Shown here in pieces: positions 45,721 through 57,007 of a stretch of 64,000 nt of DNA (position 1 is the stretch's first letter; each line of letters begins with the position of its first letter). The stretch spans positions 76,190 through 140,189 of the forward strand of contig JAAOMT010000168.1 of the NCBI GenBank assembly GCA_016748015.1. Reading direction: 5' to 3'. Position numbers and translations under genes: made by a program. The notes below the pieces were generated by a model. It did no database searches and was not told where the DNA came from. It saw only the letters and a program-made list of their open reading frames with translations. Origin of the DNA: Geosiphon pyriformis (taxonomy: Eukaryota; Glomeromycota; Glomeromycetes; Archaeosporales; Geosiphonaceae).

Positions 45721-47560
45721 TTATATGTACTAAAATCTTATTAATCTTAAGGCTAAAAACACTACTTAAAACCAAATACTTATTAATAAATTATTTAAGC
45801 ATAGTAATCATAAAACCAACTGACATAATAATAGACTCAATTAAAATAGAAAGCTTGACCAAATTAGATTCCAGAAAAGCCAACTGAAAAAAAACCACAA
45901 AATTATTAGTTATTATATTAGCAGAAAAAGCTAAACCAACCAAAGAACAAAAAGCTAAAAAGATACAAAAACAGTAGCTTTGATATAAAACTTGTTGTTA
46001 ACAACACAAGAAATAAAAGTCTTGAAAATTTTAAAAAAGAGAGATAAAAACACTTTATAATTTAAGTTAAATAATCTAAATTTTAATACTAAAAACAGCA
46101 CTAATTTTCAGAAATCTTTTATTATATATGATACTTTCTTAGTATACTAATTTTAATAACTATGATATCTAAATTAATTTGAGATTCAAACATAATTAAA
46201 GCAAACCAGAAACAATGGTTAAAATCAAGAAAATAAAAAATAAAACATATCTGATTATTAATCTGAAAAATCATATTATTAATTTCAAAAGCAGTATAAT
46301 TAAAGAAACAATTAATCAACTTGGCCTTAAATCTATCATAAAATATAATAGTTTTATTTTAATTTATTAAGAAGAAGATTCTAACACTATTTTTACTTAC
46401 CAAAACTGACCAATAATTCAAAGTAAATACAATAGAGTTCAGTTTATTAAAATAAATAATCACATATTGTCAAATTCTAACAGATTTCAATATAATATAA
46501 ACAACCTTATTAAACATACTAAGAGCTATTATGATATTAGCAGTAAATACACCCAAAGATATATTATACAGTACAATAGTAACAGAAAGAGAACTACTCT
46601 TAAAAACCACCAAAAACTTGGTAATTTTAAGAGTAATTAAATAAACAAAGCTCATAAGCTCAACCAGAAAAGCAGCTTTTAAAGACTTCTAAAAAGCAAA
46701 CTTCATACAAAAAAGCTTTACATTGTTTTTTTACACCAACTTTACATCCAAAAATCCATGTACAAACTGAAAAACAGTCTTAATATAAGCTAATTTAATC
46801 TTAAAAGTAGTATTAAACACCAAAAAAAAAGTCTATTTACTTAGTAAATCTTTAACAACTAATAATAATTTCTTAAACACTATTAGTAGCAGCACCAAAA
46901 ACCAGCAGAAGAAATGATTTAGTTTTCATTTGGTTAATTTAGTTTTTAAAAACAGATGACTTTATAGAAAATAGTTGCTTTACTTTTATAATTGATAAAA
47001 ATCTGTTAAAAGACTTTATATTTAACAATACAGCTAATAATAAATCTTGATTTATTTTAAATAACATATTAGATAATACAATAGAAATTTTATCTAAGAT
47101 CTTATCTAAAACCACAAAAGAGTTTGGTGTAATAATAACAAAGACAAGTGACTGTTTCCATTTTTTTGAAACTTTGGTTTTTTTGATCATTATTTTTAAA
47201 GAAGCAGTACTAAAAGCACTAGGTGTAAAAACTATAATAAGAAAATTTAGCTTATTAATTAGTCTGTTATTAAAAACTTTTGGGTTTTTAGAAGGAGTAA
47301 AAGCAATTTTAGAACTATTTCAAATGTGTTTCTTTAAAAAAATTTTGACTAGTAAAAAATCAGTTAAAGATACAAAGATATTTTAGTGACTACTAAAAAC
47401 AGTTTTTTATTATTATTAACTAAAAAAAAAGCTTTTAAGATGTTTTACTTAGTTGTTTTTACAACAAAAAGAACTTTTTTAGTTAAAACTTTGTGAAATA
47501 TTAAAAAAAAGTATCAGTTACAGCTTTTTTACTCTTTGTTTTAATTGTGATTATAAAATT
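45721..47560 (-). pseudogene. LINE-F ORF1-type protein, 5' part (interrupted by G4)
   Basis: On the minus strand the recognisable part starts near 47190 (the 5' end is unclear) and runs to 45721. The central part carries an RRM-like pattern: VAKFLVVFKSSSLSVTIVLYN-like strand (46655 onward), LGVFTANIIIALSMFNKV, then YWSVLVSKNSVRIFF, FEINNMIFQ and LRKYHI (to about 46122). This order fits the RNA-binding ORF1 of AMF-type LINEs. It is a different subfamily from LINE-A to LINE-D. The frame KINKILVHI at 45730 continues as MSIFNK at 35562 when G4 is removed. Stops occur throughout, mostly at Trp and Gln. Confidence 0.78.
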
Positions 47561-48049
47561 AAAAAGACAAAGAGATGTTTTTTTTAATATAATATTATTA
47601 CTATTTATAAAAAAAATAAAAATTAAATTTTTTAATTAATATATAATATAAATTAGTTAATTATATATATTAAAAATAGTAAAATAACTTAATATTAAAA
47701 CTTTAAAAATATTAAAATTATTAATAATAATTCAAAAAATATATAAAAATAATTAAAAATATTAAAATATTTAGCAAATAAAACAGATTTTTTTGTTAAA
47801 ATAATTACTTTTTAACTAAATAATTATTAATAAAATACAAAAAACCATCAAATTTTGTTAAATTTTTTTTTAAATCTTAAATAAACTATTAATATTAAAG
47901 AAACAAACTTATTTTTTATTAAAAGTAAAATTTAAAAATAATAAAAATAGTAATAGTGTTTATTAAAAAAAAAAATAATTAAAAAAGTTTATTTTTATTA
48001 AAAGTTAAATTAAAAAATATTTTTAAGATAAAAATAATAATATAAAAAA
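47561..48049. other. A/T-only spacer
   Basis: It lies between the 5' side of LINE-F (minus) and the 5' leader of LINE-C (plus). It is nearly all A/T. No promoter or gene is seen. Because two 5' ends face away from each other here, it could hold eroded LINE promoters. Confidence 0.5.
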
Positions 48050-48089
48050 TCTTTCTTTTGTTAATCCTCTGACCATAATAAGAGCATAG

Positions 48090-50114
48090 ATAACTTTGGA
48101 GAAGTCATTTTTCATTTTTTTTTTTCCCTCAATCTCTATTAGGTATTTTTTCCATTATATCCCTGTTTGTTGTAATGAACCTGATGGGCACTTCTGCTAA
48201 TGACTCTGGTTTAGTTTCAGCCAGTTTGGAAACCTGTCAAAGTGTGAAAAAAAAACATGTAGATATGATCTACTCTAAAGGTACATCCTATAAAAAGCCA
48301 AAAAAGTCTATTGTCAATGATATGGTTAACTCATCAGCTAAACTTTTGAGCATAGAAAATATTGGTTGCACTGGTGTCAAGCCAGTAGTGTCTTAGAAAA
48401 GTGAGGTTGGCAGTGTTACTAACAATGTAAGTAATCTCTCAGATGTTAAGAATATGGCAAACATAATGGCCAAAGAAATTAGTTATGTAAAATCAAATGA
48501 AGACAATAATATAGACAAGACTACATCAAGAAAAACTTGCACTTAGATGTACGTGCTGGGCAACTTACTAAAGCAACTTTTTTTTGAATGTATGAGTAAT
48601 GACAAAGTTGTGCTGAAGCTTCCTCTTTGTGTAAATAATAGGTCCAATCAGTTGCCACTGCTCGAATTATGTGTTCTGGGAATACAAAGTTTTAATTTGA
48701 CAAAATCTTTTGTGCTTGATATCAAGCTTTCTGTAGTACCAGACAAATCAGTTAGTGATAAATTAATTTCAATAAAAAAAATTTTTTATTGAGTGAATGG
48801 TTTTGAAAAAGTCTCAACTCTCTCAAAATTTTCAGAGATCATCAGATCTTCTTTTACATCTGAGTTAAGTCTGAATAAGGCTAAAAAATTGGCAATCTGT
48901 GAGAAAATTTTGGTAAACAATGATGTTAGAAAGCTGAGTATTTGTTCAAATCAGGAAGTGATTGTCAAAAAAATTCCAGTCAATCTTCTCAAATCAGCTA
49001 TAGAATCAGTTTTTTCTAAATTTGGTAAGGTAGTTTCAATCAAGATACAACTGATTGGTCTTTGGCAAAAGCTTTAGTAGAGTTTGAGTCATCTGAAGTT
49101 GCTAGCTTGGTTGCCAAATGGTCAGTTTTTATGGGAAAAGATTCTGTACATGTGGCTTTGACTGTGAATGATAAAGAATCATAGGTAATAAGGAATCAGC
49201 ATCGAGCTTTGCTCTACACTCTTCTTATTGGTATTACTGCTTATGATTTGTCAGGTTTGTTGGAATCATATAATGAGAAGACTTGTTTTATTGGTCACAA
49301 TTCAAGCTCATATGTTTGTAATAGATATGCAGTGATTTGTTTTGAGAATAAGACATCTAAATTGGCTGTTATTGGTTCTGTTCCAGTCTTTAAGAGTGTG
49401 AATTTGCATTGGGCTGGTCTTTTTTTGGCCTGTTGTGTCAAGTGTAAACAATTTGGTTATATCTTTAATGTGTGTTTGATTGGTGAGAATTCTGGAATTT
49501 GTGTTAAGTGGGTGGTAACTGATCAGAATTGGGTTTGTTTGACCAGTATTTATAAAAAGAAACAGGCTCTTGTTATCTGTCCAGTCTTTTTTGATAGTAA
49601 AACTTGGGCTCAAGTTGTTGGTGGTTTTTTATTTCATGTGGCTCTCTTACTTCTTTTTGGTGCTAGTCTGTTTTCTGGTCCCAAGACCTCTTCATTTGCC
49701 TCTGTTTTCTCTAGTGATTTTGACTTGTATGACCATTTGGCATCTTTGAAATGCTCTTTGGAGCTTCTGGCAGACCAGATTTCTGGTATTTTAAAAAAAA
49801 TGAGTTTCACAGAATTGGTACCCCTAGTGATCACTTTTAAAGTCTCTTTTCCAGTTATTCTTGTGTCTGTAGTCTCTAGTTTGAAGTCGGATATGGCTTT
49901 GAATGGTGCATTGGTGTTTTCTGCTCTTCCTCTTCCAGTTGTCAATGATACAGTTACTGATTTAAGTTTAAGTAATACTAAGGTTTTGACCACCAAAATT
50001 GGTGGTCTGAAATCCAAGATGGTAGCTTTGAAGGTGTCTGTTAAATCTGTTTTAAAGAAATGAGACCATTTGTGCTTGGGTTTGGATTCATTGGCTTTTT
50101 TTTCTTCTCAATAA
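48090..50114 (+). pseudogene. LINE-C ORF1: RRM-like protein with damaged CCHC knuckle
   Basis: The order is the Ser-rich N-terminus, DKLISIKKIFY (48755-48790), SKFSEIIRSSFTSELSLNKAK, RRM-like VKKIPVNLLKSAIESVFSKFG, LYTLLIGITAYDLSGLLESY (about 49213-49272) and the knuckle CVKCKQFGYIFNVC, in which the zinc-binding His is Tyr (CAT to TAT). The C-terminal block KIGGLKSKMVALK is kept. Stops occur at 48394, 48544 and 48790, and a one-base loss near 49068 changes frame. The long open frame 49209-50063 covers the second half. No clear ATG is seen at the start, so the 5' limit is approximate. Confidence 0.87.
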
Positions 50115-53100
50115 TTGATTTTGTCTGAAAAATTGTAACATATAATATAAAAGATATGAAAAATCCTGCAAAACAAGAGAATATTGTGCAATAGCATAAA
50201 GACATAAACAATCTGATCTCAATTTTTATGAAAACAAAGTTAAAAAAAAATGTATGTTTATGGATTGTCAACAAATTTGATGGCATTTGAATGTTTACTT
50301 CTGGTTTGGATTCTGGATATCTGGGTGCTAGAGTTGTGGTCATTATGAGTTTTTCTTTGGCAAAACATGTGTACAAAGTTTTCAAAGTGCCTGGCTGGCT
50401 TTTATTCATAAAATTACTTTTCAAAAATAAACTTTCTGTGTTAAATTTGGGGCTTTATGCTAGTGTTTTTTTGGCAGTTTGGTTCTATTAGGCTGATGAT
50501 ATCAATTTTTTTATTGCAAAGACTGTTAATGAATCTTTTTTTATCATTCTTGGTGGTAATTTTAATGAAGATGGTTCTCATAAATATGCAAGTTTTAAAA
50601 AGTGCCTCAATTTGGAACTGGTTAATTCTTTGGTTAGAAGTCTGATTGTAAAAATGCCCACTTGGGTGAATTCTAGAGGTGTTATAAAAACGATTGATTA
50701 CATGTTTGTTTCTTCTAATCTGGTCAATGCAATAGTATATTGCAATGTTTTGGAAATCGGTAAGCATTTTGACATGGATTACCAAGCTGTTTTTCTGTCT
50801 GTGGGTTTGGATAAAATTTTAAATACGCAATTGAACTCTTTTTGCAAACAAGTAAACAAAAACAGGTGGAAGTTTGATTTCAAAAATGCTGATAAAAATA
50901 AATGGACTGATTTTAAGAATGCCATACTAGCCAATACAACTATGTTCCTAAACGAGTTTGTTGTCTCTACAAGGTCTTCAGATTTGGATGCAATGTGGTA
51001 TGTCATTCACAGGATAATGATTCTTTTGGCTAGTGGGGTTTTTAAGAAAAAATGATTTAAGGACTTTGATAGTGTTTTTACCAAAGAATTTTCAAGATTT
51101 CATAAGTTGAAACTTTTGGTTTCTAAAATTGTTAAGGCCTCTCATAAGGAGAGTATTGTGAATTTTGTTTTCTTTATGAAATGCTGGGATTCTTTGAACA
51201 AGGTCAAGGCTTTGGTCATTTAAGATCTAGTGAATTTTAGTATAGACTCTAATCATGTTTGTTTTGCTCTCTTTGGTACCAGAAAGTCTTATCATGCATC
51301 CAAGTTTGCTAAGTCTTTGAAAGCTAAGAAGATGAATATTAGATCTGCCATTGATAAGAGGATGGAAAGCTTTGAAGTAAATAAAGGTCATACAATAAAG
51401 AGTGTGTTAGAGTGTTTGTTTTGTAAAGTGGTGCTTGACCATTTGGTTGTTAATAATAAACTAATTCTGGGACCTGAGTTGGTTAAGTCTAAGGTAGATG
51501 TAATTATGAAAGGTTGGACTAGGAAGCATCAAGTGGTTGATGACATCACTGATAAATAGTATCATTAATATTAGCTTTTGGAGTATGTTTTTAATGAAGC
51601 TTTTTCTGGAATAATGTGTTTGATCAGTTTTAATGAATTGTTTGGTGTGGTTTTCAATCTGCCAGAAGGCAAAGCTGCCAGTTTGTTGGATATCTCAAAT
51701 GAGCTTTGGAAACATTATAATAAGTCAGTACTGGATATGCTTTTAGTGCTTTTAAACTCTTATTTGTCTAGTGAGTTGGTGCCAGGTTTGTGGAAAGAGA
51801 CTTGGGTCTTAATAATTCCCAAATTATATGAATAAGAGGGTGTTCTGACAAATACTCATTCCATTACTTTAATTGAAACAGCCCAAAAGATTCTTTCCAA
51901 AATTCTGTCTGATAGGATTTCTTCAGCATGCAGTGCTTATAGTGTTCTTCATAAAAACAATTTTTCAGTTTTAAAAAGTACAATGACTTAGTCTTTTATT
52001 TTTGTGATTGGTTTAGTGGTTAAAAATGCTTTGGAAAAGAACTAAGAGCTCTGGCTAGTTTTGCAAGACATGCAAAAAACATATGATTTGGTTAGCTGAG
52101 AGCATCTTAAGAAAAGTTTGATTAGGATTAAAATGTACAGCAAATTCATTTATTTTTTTGATAGTATTCACAAGGATTATATTAACTGAGTTATAACAGA
52201 TTTTGATTTAACAGATGGATATTTTGTTCATGATAATTTAGATCAGGAAGAAGTTTTTTCTTCTCTTCTGTAATACATATTTTATAATTCTCTGCTGTGT
52301 GAAGTCAAGCATCAGAAAAGTGTGTGTGGGTATAGATTGAACTCTCATTTTGTTTTCAGAAGTGATTATATTGAATCCCAAACAGGACTTTCTTTTTTTT
52401 TGCTGCTGGTGCTTTCATTAATGATATAATTTGGGTTGGTAGCAGTCAGATTGCTACTCAACATATTCTTAATATTGCCAGTAAATTTTTTCAGATCAAT
52501 GATATCTCAATTAAATAATGATAAAACAGTGGCTATTTCTATTAATTGCAGAGTTAGCAGTTCTTCTCTTTTAATTAGTGATTCACCTATCTCTATCACC
52601 AAAAAGAGAGAATCTTATCAGTATCTGGGTATTTTTCTTTCAACTGAGGGTCTTATGAAGCCTAGTTTGGCCAGGGCATATTTGGACATTCATTTTTTCA
52701 TCAATCTGGTTCTAAAAAAAGCTGTCTCAAATAAACAGTTTTTATATTTGGTGTTAATAGTTCTCCAATCCATAGTTAACTATAGAATACAGTTTAGCTT
52801 TGTTTCAATTAGTGTGTACAACAGATGAAATGCTCTGATTCATAAAGACTTAAAGCTTAAATCTGGTCTGCCATCTGATTTTTTCAGTGATACAATTCAC
52901 CACTCTTCATTTTATGGTCTAAAGTCTTTTTCAAAAGTTCAGTCTGAGTGTAAGGTTGCTTTTTTTATTGGTTTTGTAAACTCTGGTGAAATTTTGGGTT
53001 ACTGGTTTTCTCACAAATCTCATAACTTGCAAGTTCAGTATTGGCATCTTGTTTATCTATTAAGTTCTTCTGTTCATATTTATGTCAGTGCTTCTAATAA

Positions 53101-54794
53101 CTTTTTGGTGGGCATGATCTGTATTCTTCTTGATTGCAATTTGTTTTTGAATGGCTTTTTAGCCAATTTTTTCTGATTTTGCAGTAGAGTGTTCATGTCT
53201 ACTGTTCTAGATAAGTCAAAATTTTTTAAGTTTTTCTCTTTTCTCCGAAGGTATGACATTGCTTTTGTGGATCAACTTCATGATTGTTATGGTACTGTCT
53301 TTAATTGGTATACTTTTAAGCAGTGAAAAAAACTGGATCCCCATGGTTTTATTCCTAAATGGTTTAAGCTTTCTGTTGTGTTTTTTGATGATGTGATTTC
53401 TTCTCCTACTGGTTCTTCAGCTTTGAGTGGTGTTGGTTTTTTAAACATACTTAGGTCTAGTGATTATGCTTGTGTTTGTAATCATCTTTCTTGGGTTGGC
53501 TCTAGTTGTTTATCTGTATACATAGATGGATCTCTGAAGAAGTTGGGCACAGCTGGCTATAGAGCTGGTGCTACTGTTTTCTTCAAGAACATTGATATGA
53601 GTTTGGGCATTGGTATATTGGGTTTGATGTCATTCACTCTGGTAGAACTGCAGGCTATTGTATTGGCTCTTAAGTGTGTCTTTTATCTAGTTCTGTTCAC
53701 TTGTTTTTAGATAGTCAATTTGCTTTGGATACTTGTAAATTAGAATTTAGTCTTGTGTGTCCTAATTTCTGCAATCAGTGTTAGATTGAGCATCAGCATA
53801 TTGTTAATATCATTTGTAGTAAGAATTTGAGTATCAATTGGCACAAGATTAAGGGTCACTTTGGTGTTTCTGGAAATGAGCACACTAATGTAATAACTAG
53901 TGCTGCTTCTTTTTCTGGTTGGCGTTTTTCTTTTTGCTTGGATAAACGTTTTATAGTGGCTGATGATGTTGTTGTTTCAAGCAATTTTAGACACTTTGTT
54001 TGTGATATTTATTGCTCCATTTGTTATGCATGTTGGGAGATTGGTTTTAGTTCTAAGTTTTTAACAAGTAATCTGCTTTCTGAGATTGATTGGCCCTGCT
54101 CTTTACTGGTGTGGCATCCTGATTTGCATATGGCTGTCAGTTTTATCAGCAGGCCCTCAGCTAATACATATACTTCATGAAAGCTTTGTATTGTTGGCTG
54201 CCTATTGCTGTTCAGAAATGCTTTTATAACAGATATTATGTTAGTGTGTTGTATTTATATTGTGACAATGTGGAGATTTCAAATCATATATTTTTTTATA
54301 AGGTTAACAATTCTGTTTATCATCAGATATTAGACTTTTATATGGTTTCTTGGAAGACTCTTTCTGGTTTTTCTTATTTATTTTCAAGTGTGTTACAACT
54401 GTTGTCATCTTGTGTTTCTGGTTCCTCAGTCTTTATGGCTCTTTATAAGAATTTTGTTTTTAATAATTGGTTTTGTAAAACTGTTTCCATATTTTATGAT
54501 CACAAGGTTGCTGGCTTAAAAGTTGTTAAGTTTGTGTGCTTTCTTGGTTTCATCTTTAAAAATAATATTTGGCTGGTTCGTGCTAAACATTGTGTCTATA
54601 TAGAGAAGGCCAAATTGATTTTATTAGATGGTTCAGCTTTAGTGTTAGTTTCTGGTTTGGCTTTGGGTTTTTCTGCTGGTGTAGTTAAGTTGCTTGGCAT
54701 TACTAAGGCTATGGGCATTTGTTTTGGTTTTTGCAAATTTTGTTTATTTTTTTCTGGTATAGGTAATTTAGTTTTGGTTTATATAGCTGCATAG
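50111..54794 (+). pseudogene. LINE-C ORF2: endonuclease, RT, RNase H (inactivated)
   Basis: The start reads ATA (50111-50113). The endonuclease Glu is Lys (FMKTKL near 50228) and GDFNE is GNFNE (near 50556). The segments 50612-51055 and 51230-51559 cover the endonuclease end and the RT lead-in. The RT catalytic box reads FIND (52414-52425) and sits in a short out-of-frame stretch (about 52385-52512). RNase H starts with VYIDGSLKK (53515) and keeps the Glu in LVELQAI. Frameshifts near 53690 and 54170 follow. The C-terminal Zn region has YLYC and HIFFY where C-x2-C and H-x4-C are expected, so Cys became Tyr. Confidence 0.9.
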
Positions 54795-54989
54795 TGGTGT
54801 TCTGATTGGTTTGAGTGGCTAGTTACTTGTAGAAAATACATAATTCATGCCTAGTATATAATTATTTCTTTGATGTATAGCATTAGGCTGTGTTTGGGCC
54901 TTACTCGTTAAATGTTAATATAAAAAAAATAATAATAATAATATAAAAAATCTTTTTCTTGTTGATCCTTCAGTCACAACAAGAGCAAA

Positions 54990-57007
54990 ATATTGCCAAA
55001 GAAATATTTGTTTTTATTCTCTGTTCTCTCTATTTTTTTAGCTATTTCTTTAGACATACTTTTATTTATAGATATAGAACTGGTAAGCTCTGTTGCTAGT
55101 AGTTTTGGGTTTGTTTCTACTGAGTTAGAAACCTGGCCTAATGTCAAAAAGAAAAGGGTAAATAGTGTGTACTCTTGCAGTATGTCCTACAAAAAGCTTA
55201 AGAATTCTAAGGTTAGCATTAATTTAATTGATTTGTTTACTGGCCTGCTAAGCCTGGCTGATATTGACAACATTGATGATAAGTTTTCAAAGTCTTGAAA
55301 TAGCAAAATGAAAAGCAAAGCAAGTAGTATAAGTAGTCTGTCAAACTTAAAGAACATAAAAAATGCTGTTGCTAAGAAAATTAGTTATGTTGACTTGGAC
55401 ACTTCAGTAGTCAATAACATAGAAAACAATACTACATCTAGAAAAATATGCATTCACACATACATGTTAGATCAATTTCTAAAAACTTTTTTGTTTAATA
55501 TTTTGAGTGATAATAAAGATACTATGGTTTTTCCATTTTGCAAGTTTGCAGGCTCTAAAAAATTGCACTTGGTTGAATTATGTGCATTGAAAAAGAAAAT
55601 TTTCTATCCAGTTAAGTTATTTGTCTTACCTGACAAAACTATTAGTAACAAGTTAATTGCTATAAAAAAAATTTTCATTCAAGTTAACAGTTTTAGGGAG
55701 GTATCTGCTCCCTCAAAATTTCCTGGCTTCATTAGATCTTTTTTTACTTCCGAATTTAGTTTAATTAAAGCCAAAGAAATAGCTATTAGTAAAAAAATTT
55801 TGGTAAATGATAAGGTTAAAAAACCAAACAATCAGTCAGATCAGGAAGTGATTGTTAAGAAAATTCCAGTTGATTTCCTCAAATTAACTGTGGAATCAGT
55901 TTTTTCCAAATTTGGCAAGATTGTTTCAAATAAATTGCAATTGATTGGTCTTTGGCAAAAGATCTTAGTTGAATTTAAATTATCTAATATTGCCAGTTTG
56001 GTTGCTTTTAAATAGTTAATATTTATAAGAAAAGACTCCATACATATGGCTTTGGCAGTTGAAAATAAACAATCTTAAATTTCAAAAGATCAATATTGGG
56101 CTTTATTGTATACTCTTCTAATTGGCATAACAATTTATAATTTGTCTAAACTGTTGGTATTATATGATAGAAAAACTTGTTTCATTAGCCATAATCCAGT
56201 TACATATATTTATGATAAATACACTGTGATTTGTTTTAGTAATAAGACATCCAAATTAGCTGCTGTTAATTCTGTTCTATCTTCAAAGGTGTAAATTTGT
56301 GTTGGGCTAGTCTTTTTTTGACTTGTTGTGCTAGTTGTAAACAATTTGGTCATGTTTTTGTTAATTGTTTAGTGGATAAAAATTCTGGTGTTTGTGGTAA
56401 ATAGGTGGTAACTTCTCAAGATTAGATCTATCTGGCCAATATTTATAAGAAGAAACAAGCACTTATCTCTTATCTAATTTTTTTTAATAGCAAAACTTGG
56501 GCCCAGATTGCTGGTGGCTCTTTTTTTCATATGGTCTTATTGGATTCTTTTGGTGTTGGTTTGTTTTTAGATGTGAAACCTATCTCATTGGTTTCTAGTT
56601 TTCTCAATGTTTTTTGTTTAACTGATCATTTGAATTTTTTGGAGCACTCTTTGGAGCTGTTGATTGACCAAGTGTTTAGTATTTTGAAGAAATTAAGTTT
56701 TGTTGATTTGGTGCCTTTGGTACTCTTTTTTTATACTTCCTCTTTAATTTTTTCTGAGTCTTTGGTTTTGAGTTTAAATGTGAATATGACTTTAGATGGT
56801 ACATTAATGTTATTTGCTCCCCCTTTCTCAGTTGTTGATGATATGATTGCAGATTTCAGCTTAAGTAGTTTTAGGGTGTTAACTTTCAAGGTGGGTGGTT
56901 TGGAATCGAAAATAATAGCTTTAAAAGTGTCAGTAAATTTGGTTTTGGACAGATTGGATTGATTGTGTTCTGATCTGGGTTTGTTGGCTCTCACTACATC
57001 TCAATAA
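54990..57007 (+). pseudogene. LINE-D ORF1: RRM-like protein with CCHC knuckle
   Basis: The open frames 54993-55298 and 55308-56015 are in one frame, separated by a TGA. They include NKLIAIKKIFIQVNSF, SKFPGFIRSFFTSEFSL and the RRM-like VKKIPVDFLKLTVESVFSKFG. A one-base loss near 56275 moves the frame. The knuckle CASCKQFGHVFVNC (about 56323-56364) keeps its four ligands. The tail with FKVGGLESKIIALK follows, and the ORF ends CAA TAA at 57002-57007. The start codon is uncertain: ATTGCC stands where an ATG would be expected. Confidence 0.86.

Larger units (their letters stand above)
48050..54950 (+). mobile_element. LINE-C, full-length non-LTR retrotransposon
   Basis: The 5' leader CTTTCTTTTGTTAATCCTCTGACC begins near 48050. 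ORF1 runs to 50114 and ORF2 to 54794. The 3' UTR contains GGGCCTTACTCGTTAAATG (about 54897-54915) and ends in an AATAATAAT tail near 54945. The next element, LINE-D, starts right after the tail. It is closest to LINE-A. Confidence 0.93.

Noticed and set aside
49308-50424. Several 100-127 codon minus-strand frames in LINE-C
   Set aside because: They are antisense shadows of ORF1 and the ORF2 start, with no family resemblance.
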